Below, piece after piece: positions 59,501-64,000 of a stretch of DNA of 64,000 nucleotides (position 1 is the stretch's first letter; each line of letters opens with the position of its first letter). The stretch covers positions 48,132,520 to 48,196,519 of the forward strand of contig OZ024824.1 in the NCBI GenBank assembly GCA_964016985.1, written 5' to 3'. This DNA is from Anodontia alba (Eukaryota; Mollusca; Bivalvia; Lucinida; Lucinidae). The notes beneath the pieces were generated by a model. It was not told where the DNA came from, searched no databases, and saw only the letters and a program-made list of their open reading frames with translations. Both the position numbers and the translations under genes were made by a program.

Positions 59501-62500
59501 ACACCTTTACCAAAAATCTATTTCAAACCAAATTTATTGCATCTATAGGAAAAAATAATAGACTTCTGAAACAAATCACTGAAAATATTGTGTAATAAGT
59601 ACATACAAAATCACTGTTAATGGTTCGGTAAAGGAAACCTCGCTTTCACATAACGTTTTTAGATTTAATTTATTTCTCAGGAACCAAACGGGCTAAATTA
59701 ATGAAAAGTTGATACATACTTGTATCTAGAGGAAATCAGATGACTATATTTATGACCACTGAATCATGCTTAATTTACTGTTACTGTCATTGAATATTTC
59801 ACTTTCTCAGAAATAACAAGGACCTTGCAATTGATACTTTGTAAATACTTGCATTTAGAGCAAAGGCGCTACAGAAGAAAGAGTTGCAATTCTTCTTTCT
59901 TTGTAAGTCTGTTATTGCAAATGTGCTGTTGACTTGCCATTGCCCCTTTCTTCTTCTTTTGATGCCTCTGGAAGGGTGTGTGTTGTGACTGTGGTCTTTT
60001 CTGGATAACTTCATTTATTAGTTTGAGAATTTTCAGGTTATGTTTCAGGAAATACAAGTGTCAGTTTAATTGCACTTGATATTCGTTTTAGTCTAGAGGA
60101 AGAGTGCTGAATGTTTTATTGATAAACCCAGCCTTTACCCCAATTTCATAATTAACTCACTTGGCAAGTTTTGTTATGTTTAGTTCTGGACTTTCAATGC
60201 CAGTTTGATAAAAATTGGAGCACACTTGTGTCTAGAAAAGGATAGCTGACCGCTATATGTTAGCCGTGAACTATTCTTCCTAGTGTCCTGTCTTGCGTAT
60301 ATTAACATAACATTTTGCCTCGTTTCTCAGGAACTACAAGAGCAAGGTAAATGAAACACGGTACATGCTTATATCAAGAGGAAAATACCTGAACACAGTC
60401 TGTTAGTGGTACTGACACCCTAATGGCACTGCATACCAACATGCGAGACATATTAGCCGATCGCGAGAAAAAAGGTCTTTGAACTTTTCCTCGAATCAAA
60501 CTTTCCGTGCGCCATGCCCGGCCCCTTAGCAAGACCACATGTCTAGTTGTTTGGCTGAAGTTTTCCCTTGGCGTACCGCTTAGAATGCGCATGCTCGCCT
60601 GAACCTTTGCTCTTCGCATATGCTATAACGGCCCTTTTTCCATGACACGGTTCAATTATTTCCTAGGAGGTTCTTGGTGTTTAATTTAATATTACTATAT
60701 TTTTTCAGATTGCAATTCATATGAGTGGCGTTGTCCGAACAGAGTCTGTATGACGTTATCATATAGATGTGATGATTTTAATGACTGTGGGTGCGATGAC
60801 AGTGGCTGCGATGAACACGAATGTGAAGGATTAGGCTTGGGTATGTCTAAAGTATAAATCTGCAGATAAATCTGTGATCGAATCCAACTTATTTGCTTCG
60901 ACTTGGAGTGTTAGCACGTATCTGACCGATCAGTTTCAACTGTCTCTGTAGTAATAAGTGTCAGTCAACATTTCGCTCCATTGGAGCAATATACCAGCGT
61001 CCAACAAGCATACTGCATTTATTTTAGATTGCTACTTAGTGTACATATCTGTTGGATAAACCTGGTAGAATTTCTATAATTGTGTAAGTTTGGAGACAAC
61101 TTTCCCTTCTGATTTCCTAATTGCTGTCCTGCAATGATACCCCTTGTAAAATGATCTATTCCCACAGGAAAGATTTTGCTCCCAACGTTGAGAGTAAAGT
61201 CCTTTTCAGAAGGGAGACAAAAACAGTTTTGACACAGATATCGCCATTCAACTTGCAGTTACGGTCCACTCATTAAATATTCTATTCCGTATAGATTGTA
61301 GCCTTTAGCATTTAGGCTTAATCAAAAGAAGGCAAAATAATGATGTTTTAACTACTCTTCACAGAACACGACAGAGTCTATCGAAATGCAAATTCATCTA
61401 CTAAACATCTTAAGCAGGGGTACCGGAACCATAAACAACGTAAAACGTTTTCTTAGTTTTATCGCCGGGATTCTTATTTAATGTTTAAATATAACGTCCG
61501 CTTGAAAATACGTCTGCAATACGATAATTATAAATCCAATTATGGGAAATGAATTCCGTCTTTAATTGCGGAACGATGAGATGGTTCTTAGAATAAAAAT
61601 TTGGCTCCCTGAGCATTTGTTTGTAATTTGGAGCTACATCAGAATTAAGGGTGAGGTTTCGCACAAGTAGGTTATGCCCAACCTCCCCCACCCCAGTTGC
61701 TTTTCTACTGACCGTTCCAAGGCGGTTCCTCTGTTGCAGTTCTTCTCCCATTTGCTGCCTATTGCTGTGTTTCTTGACTTATAATTTTGACATTTCATTT
61801 CATTCCAATGAAGGTTTTAAGAAAATGGCAAACCGTGTTTTCTGTGAAAAATAAGAAAACAATTTAACATGTCGTCTGCTGATAGTTATAGTCAGATCTG
61901 TGATGGTGACTGTTTTCAACTGTGGTTTCTGTATGATGTCGTTGTTGTTATATTAGGTCGCTCTTCTTTTCAATGGGTGGTCTAAGAAACAAAAGTGTTC
62001 ACTAAATACTTCTGAGATTTTAAATTAAGTCTAATAGGTCTTACCACATGAAAGTCATAACAAAGGAATGAAGCATAGTTGAAAACATTTCCCGCCTTCC
62101 GTGGTTCGAACCCTGTCTGCCCGGATAAAAATCTAATGCTCTAACCACTGAGCCAAAGAGTCGACTCCCTGATGCATTTGTCAGAGGTGGAATATATACC
62201 TACAAGCTATGCGAAATCTGCCAAGGCAGGTTATCGAAGTATGAGTTATAGGCCGTTACACCCCCTCTTCAAGGAAGTCATTATTTCTGATAACGCGAAG
62301 CCATTTTCGGCGAAATAAAGTTCTATTTCGTATGAGCCCCCATCTTACGACATGAAAGTCGTTAGAAAGGAATGAGGATAGCTGAAAAAAAATCCCGCCT
62401 TCCATGGTATTCGAACCCGGTCTGCCCGGATAAATATCCAATGCTCTGAGCCAAAGAGTGGACGCCCTGACGCATTTGTCAGAGATTATGTACATTCAAG

Positions 62501-62992
62501 CTATGTGAAATCTGCCAAAGCAGATTATCGAAGGTAGGAGTGATAGGCCGTAACATAGGAATGAATCGGTTGATCGAGTGGTTAGCGCATCCGACTTCGG
62601 ATCACGATGTCCCGGGTTTGAATCCCGCTGGAGGTAGAATTCAGTTCATGATTGTTCGGCCCTTTATTGCATGTACGGCCCTGTCTTTCATTATCATCTT
62701 TCCATGGTCTGACAAATAATGTTGAAAGGGACGTAAAACACCAAATCATCATCATCTACCTTGAAATCAATGAAGATATCCACAAAACTGAAAACCACCG
62801 AAGTATTAAGATTTCTAGGCCAGACTAGCTAATTTCGGCAAATTAGGCCTCATCAGTGACCTTCGTATATCTTTTTAAAGTTCCCGGGGTCGGCGCGGTG
62901 ATCACAAAGGGCAGAAAATATAAACTGCTCTATAGTGAAGTACAAGGAGATGTTTTACGACCACCACACGGCACTAACACCAGCTGTAGTGA

Positions 62993-63066
<74 letters not shown>

Positions 63067-64000
63067 AGGAATGACCTCAAGAGGAATGAACATACTCACA
63101 AATGTGAAAACAGCCGACATGTCAAGTTTGTTTGTTTTTTCAAGGCCAGACGAGCTAGTTGCGGCTAATTAGGCCTCATCATTGACTCTCATATAAATTT
63201 TCAAAAATATCCGGAAAGAGCTCAATGATCACAAAGGGCTAGCAAATATAAACAACACTAGAGTTAAGTACGTAAAGACGCTTTATGTCCGCCACAAGGC
63301 GTTAAACAAAAACATTGCACTTATTGAGAAATAAAATTAATCTACTAATTCATCATTTTATATAGAATAACAGGCGGTACCGTGCGAGAGGTTGGGGTAG
63401 AAATATATATGTGATTCAGGTTTACCAGACACCGACTGCTGCTGACGACCTGAGCCATAGAACTCAAATTATATTAGCAAGTTGCATGTTTTTCTTTTGT
63501 AAAGTAAACGGATACTTTAATATCCACATACAGCATAAGCGTTCTAATAACGCATAGCTGTACACTGTTCTTTCATTAGAACTGTCAATGATGAATTTTG
63601 CAGGTTTATAAGGATTTTTTCCCTTGACAGTTTACATGGCTGTGTAATATAGATACGCAATTCTAGTTCTTTACTATAAGATTTCTGTAGTATTACATGA
63701 ATGTTGGTACCTGGGTTGCGTTCAATAAAGCAAATTTTTCGCGAAAATTTGCTATAGTTTGCGAATAACCGCGAACTTCTCGCTTAATTGAACGCAGCCC
63801 TGGTTTACTATGTGCCACTCGGTTTATTCTGACTCTATTTTTCAGATCGCTTTGCTTTACTCGGTATTGCCATCGGATGTGGATTTGGAATATTTGCTTT
63901 GTTTTTCTTGTTTGCATTTGTTTATGAATCACATTTGAAAAGACGGACATTATTAGCAGATCCGGAGGCGCAAGCAGCATTACAAAAAGAGAAAGATCGG
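52140..64000 (+). CDS. CUB / LDLa / transmembrane receptor-like gene (five exons, incomplete at both ends)
   Basis: The exons 52,140-52,318, 54,253-54,430, 57,360-57,395, 60,709-60,840 and 63,846 onward splice with consensus GT-AG sites. Phases agree at every junction (intron phases 0, 1, 1, 1). The predicted protein is extracellular CUB domain, short linker, LDL-receptor class A-like module, one hydrophobic span and a cytosolic tail that runs off the window. CUB and LDLa modules bind proteins and, in many cases, calcium. Membrane proteins with this order (for example NETO-type or LDL-receptor-related relatives) act as co-receptors or scavenger-type receptors, but I cannot assign an orthologue. 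The introns (1.9, 2.9, 3.3 and 3.0 kb) contain SINEs, MITEs, PLE tails and hammerhead-like elements. The N-terminus with signal peptide lies upstream and was not found with confidence. Confidence 0.85.
52650..52866 (+). mobile_element. Dispersed hammerhead-bearing repeat, copy C
   Basis: About 215 bp in the intron after CUB exon 1. It aligns by eye, in opposite orientation, with 62,758-62,990: shared CTCCTTGTA, ACTATAG/ATTATAG, TTTCTG, CTTTGTGRTCAC, the ribozyme core, and TTTTCAGTTTTG...TTCATTG..TCAAGG. No open frame. The size and ribozyme match retrozyme monomers or PLE-derived sequence (inference). Confidence 0.65.
52756..52800 (+). ncRNA. Hammerhead ribozyme motif, copy C
   Basis: GGGTCA-CTGATGA-[stem II 52,769-52,781]-GAAA-[TAACTT]-GTC-TGCCCT. 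The CUGAUGA and GAAA cores and the GUC cleavage triplet (52,792-52,794) are intact. Stem I pairs GGGTCA with TGCCCT with one U/C mismatch. Stem II (GTCC/GGCC) has one mismatch. Stem III is very short. It may be catalytically weakened. Confidence 0.65.
53500..53559. repeat. (AC)n microsatellite
   Basis: About 29 AC repeats in the CUB intron. Confidence 0.96.
53850..54050. repeat. Interspersed repeat with CGCGCGGTCTGATCAGAGTC word
   Basis: CCGCGCGGTCTGATCAGAGTCTTCGCTG, here with a second inverted-like copy (TGCGCAGGCTGATTTGAATCTTCGCTG), matches diverged copies at about 3.55, 39.2 and 57.58 kb. No coding potential. Confidence 0.5.
54055..54178. repeat. 27-28-bp minisatellite (five units)
   Basis: TTTCACATAGGCGTGTTTCC plus GTATTA repeats five times with near identity, about 75 bp upstream of CUB exon 2. 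Confidence 0.9.
54253..54430 (+). CDS. CUB exon 2 (C-terminal half of CUB domain)
   Basis: The acceptor aaattcttcag and donor gtaagcttg bracket 178 bases entering in phase 0 and leaving in phase 1. It reads IRDGRVDDDTSILLDQSSSC and SSWLMVQFRSDGLNYSSGFQ, then GHISSTFI. The junction creates GDFIIIRDG, the CUB D-x-[VIL]-x-[ILV]-x-DG motif. The fourth Cys lies in SSSC, and FRSD...GF is the usual CUB C-terminal strand region. The Asp of DFII and the RDG/SDG residues are positioned like the calcium-site residues of cbCUB domains (inference). Confidence 0.9.
55140..55530 (-). repeat. Diverged PLE 3' tail
   Basis: Contains the tail hairpin motif ACCGCCCTGGAACGGTCAGC (55,490-55,509) and following CCAGGGGTTTAAA, like the other minus-strand tails. 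No RT is adjacent. Confidence 0.5.
55560..57355. other. Intron sequence, no internal gene
   Basis: Contains only a 40-bp tandem duplication (listed separately) and a tRNA-like arm remnant near 55,708-55,735. No other exon of the CUB gene is required by phase here. Confidence 0.4.
56701..56780. repeat. Exact 40-bp tandem duplication
   Basis: GATAGATTTATTACATGCAG followed by GTGAAACTTGTCAGGAAAGA is present twice without a mismatch. Confidence 0.95.
57360..57395 (+). CDS. 12-codon linker exon (phase 1-1)
   Basis: A long T tract and cag precede 57,360; gtaagaaac follows 57,395. With one base from the preceding exon it encodes GDSIRNFTSPII. It is symmetric (phase 1 both sides), so it could be skipped without changing frame. 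NFT is a possible N-glycosylation site. It lies between CUB and LDLa and probably serves as a spacer. Confidence 0.7.
57690..58080 (+). repeat. Diverged PLE-type 3' tail
   Basis: Plus-strand words GTGCCTCGGGAGGCC and GGGTATCTTCATTTATATTTTT match the end of PLE-G at 16.65-16.73 kb. The two frames spanning 57,817-58,066 are products of this tail. Confidence 0.45.
59880..60060 (+). repeat. Diverged PLE-type 3' tail
   Basis: GATGCCTCTGGAAGGGTGTG, TGTGACTGTGG and TGGATAACTTCATTTATTA parallel the tail ends at 16.65 and 57.96 kb. Confidence 0.4.
60709..60840 (+). CDS. LDL-receptor class A-like exon with eight cysteines
   Basis: The acceptor tattttttcag and donor gtatgtcta bracket 132 bases in phase 1-1. 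The exon encodes D-CNSYEWRCPNRVCMTLSYR, then CDDFNDCGCDDSGCDEHEC and EGLGLG. The C-x-W-R-C-P-N-x-x-C...Y-R-C-D-x-x-x-D-C core is LDLa. The usual module has six Cys; this one adds two (DC-GC and SGC) inside the acidic calcium loop, which is Asp/Glu-rich. The symmetric exon phase is typical of shuffled LDLa modules. The module probably binds calcium and ligand outside the cell. Confidence 0.88.
61660..61800 (+). repeat. PLE-type tail fragment with hairpin motif
   Basis: CCCCCACCCCAG is followed by CTACTGACCGTTCCAAGGCG and GTTCCTCTGTTGCAGTTCTT, matching the tail at 16.53-16.59 kb almost word for word. Confidence 0.55.
62040..62235 (-). repeat. tRNA-derived SINE, tandem copy 1
   Basis: The minus strand has TGGCTCAGTGGTTAGAGCAT (A-box) and GACAGGGTTCGAACCACGG (B-box). 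Its flanks (GCGAAATCTGCCAA, GACGAAAGTC-like CATGAAAGTC) are repeated about 300 bp downstream. Confidence 0.7.
62335..62560 (-). repeat. tRNA-derived SINE, tandem copy 2
   Basis: A second copy of 62,040-62,235, with about the same borders (ACATGAAAGTCGTTAGAAAG to GCCGTAACA). The A-box is damaged by a small deletion. The two copies look like a tandem duplication or dimer. Confidence 0.7.
62566..62757 (+). mobile_element. tRNA-derived SINE with (ATC)n tail
   Basis: The head has GATCGAGTGGTTAGCGCATC and CCCGGGTTTGAATCCCGCTG. The body ends GAAAGGGACGTAAAACACCA and an (ATC)n tail at 62,742-62,756. The GGGACGT(T)AAACACC end is a common mollusc SINE 3' end. Borders and boxes are well kept. Confidence 0.8.
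62817..62862 (-). ncRNA. Hammerhead ribozyme, copy A (core intact)
   Basis: On the minus strand: AGGTCA-CTGATGA-GGCCTAATTTGCC-GAAA-TTAGCTA-GTC-TGGCCT. Stem I is AGGTCA/TGGCCT (6 bp, one G-U). Stem II is GGC/GCC. Stem III is A-U, U-G, U-A, A-U closed by a GC dinucleotide. All conserved core bases (CUGAUGA, GAAA, and cleavage after GUC) are present. Ultra-short stem III is typical of type I hammerheads from PLEs and retrozymes, which work best as dimers (established knowledge). It lies antisense in the last intron. Confidence 0.82.
62995..63061. repeat. (TA)n microsatellite
   Basis: About 33 TA repeats between hammerhead copies A and B. Confidence 0.96.
63143..63188 (-). ncRNA. Hammerhead motif, copy B (degenerate core)
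   Basis: On the minus strand: GAGTCA-ATGATGA-GGCCTAATTAGCC-GCAA-CTAGCTC-GTC-TGGCCT. The layout and spacing equal copy A, but C3 is A and GAAA is GCAA, so it should be inactive. It lies 326 bp from copy A in the same orientation, with related flanks (ATCACAAAGGGC, AATATAAAC, AGTACG). Confidence 0.7.
63713..63800. mobile_element. 88-bp MITE beside the transmembrane exon
   Basis: The left end GGGTTGCGTTCAATAAAGC and the complement of the right end GGGCTGCGTTCAATTAAGC match at 17 of 19 positions. The element ends 45 bp before the exon at 63,846 and carries palindromic TTCGCGAA. Confidence 0.7.
63846..64000 (+). CDS. Transmembrane and juxtamembrane exon (runs off the window)
   Basis: The acceptor gactctatttttcag precedes 63,846. 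In phase 1 it encodes DRFALLGIAIGCGFGIFALF and FLFAFVYESHLKRRTLLADP, then EAQAALQKEKDR to the window edge. About 24 uncharged residues are followed by a basic KRR stop-transfer, giving an N-outside, C-inside single-pass protein. The tail starts with acidic and Gln/Ala/Lys-rich helical-looking sequence. The exon is open to the last base. Confidence 0.85.

Overview
This window is intron- and repeat-dominated animal DNA, most likely from a marine bivalve mollusc (inference; a clam-like genome fits best). The basis is AT-rich sequence with no bacterial-style operons, GT-AG introns, tRNA-derived SINEs, long dinucleotide microsatellites, and abundant transposon families. The families include mariner, CR1/Jockey-like LINEs, Penelope-like retroelements (PLEs) and transposons carrying internal tandem arrays that contain the GACCTTGA and GTCCGTCC words common in bivalve genomes. 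Almost every open frame of 60-150 codons is chance or a decayed transposon fragment.

Only one host gene can be supported. It lies on the + strand from 52,140 to beyond the right edge, as five exons joined by four GT-AG introns whose phases agree. It encodes a CUB domain (two exons), a 12-residue linker exon, an LDL-receptor class A-like module with two extra cysteines, and a transmembrane segment with the start of a cytoplasmic tail. A phase-compatible 33-bp exon at 18,451-18,483 may lie upstream across a 33.7-kb intron. The signal-peptide exon was not identified.

Region by region. 0.5-2.7 kb: two truncated PLEs joined head to tail. 4-5.3 kb: a complete but dead mariner with TA target duplication. 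5.5-7.1 kb: a LINE 3' end. 8-9.5 kb: SINE heads and a hairpin MITE. 10.2-12.6 kb: two tandem arrays. 15.4-16.7 kb: a microsatellite fused to a PLE. 18.8-25.9 kb: a nest in which one LINE is split by two tandem PLEs and by a non-autonomous Helitron, then followed by another PLE. 26.5-27.8 kb: a 60-bp satellite. 28-34.4 kb: palindromes, MITEs, a SINE and TIR elements. 34.8-37.7 kb: a TIR element filled with a higher-order tandem array. 38.1-40.1 kb: a TIR element with palindromic subterminal repeats, inserted in another array. 41.3-42.9 kb: a PLE. 45-51 kb: a tandem array carrying a roughly 3.4-kb inverted-repeat structure and a PLE tail. 51-51.8 kb: a PLE 5' part. 52-64 kb: the CUB/LDLa gene, with SINEs, MITEs and ribozyme-like elements in its introns.

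The most interesting signal is a small dispersed repeat present three times inside the CUB gene's introns (52.65-52.87, 62.76-62.99 and 63.08-63.33 kb). Each copy contains a hammerhead-ribozyme fold: CTGATGA, stem II, GAAA, a very short stem III, GTC and a matching stem I. The copy at 62,817-62,862 (- strand) has an intact catalytic core. Two of the copies are arranged in tandem, as expected for retrozymes or PLE pseudo-LTRs. All identifications come from reading the sequence and remembered family signatures; no database search was possible.
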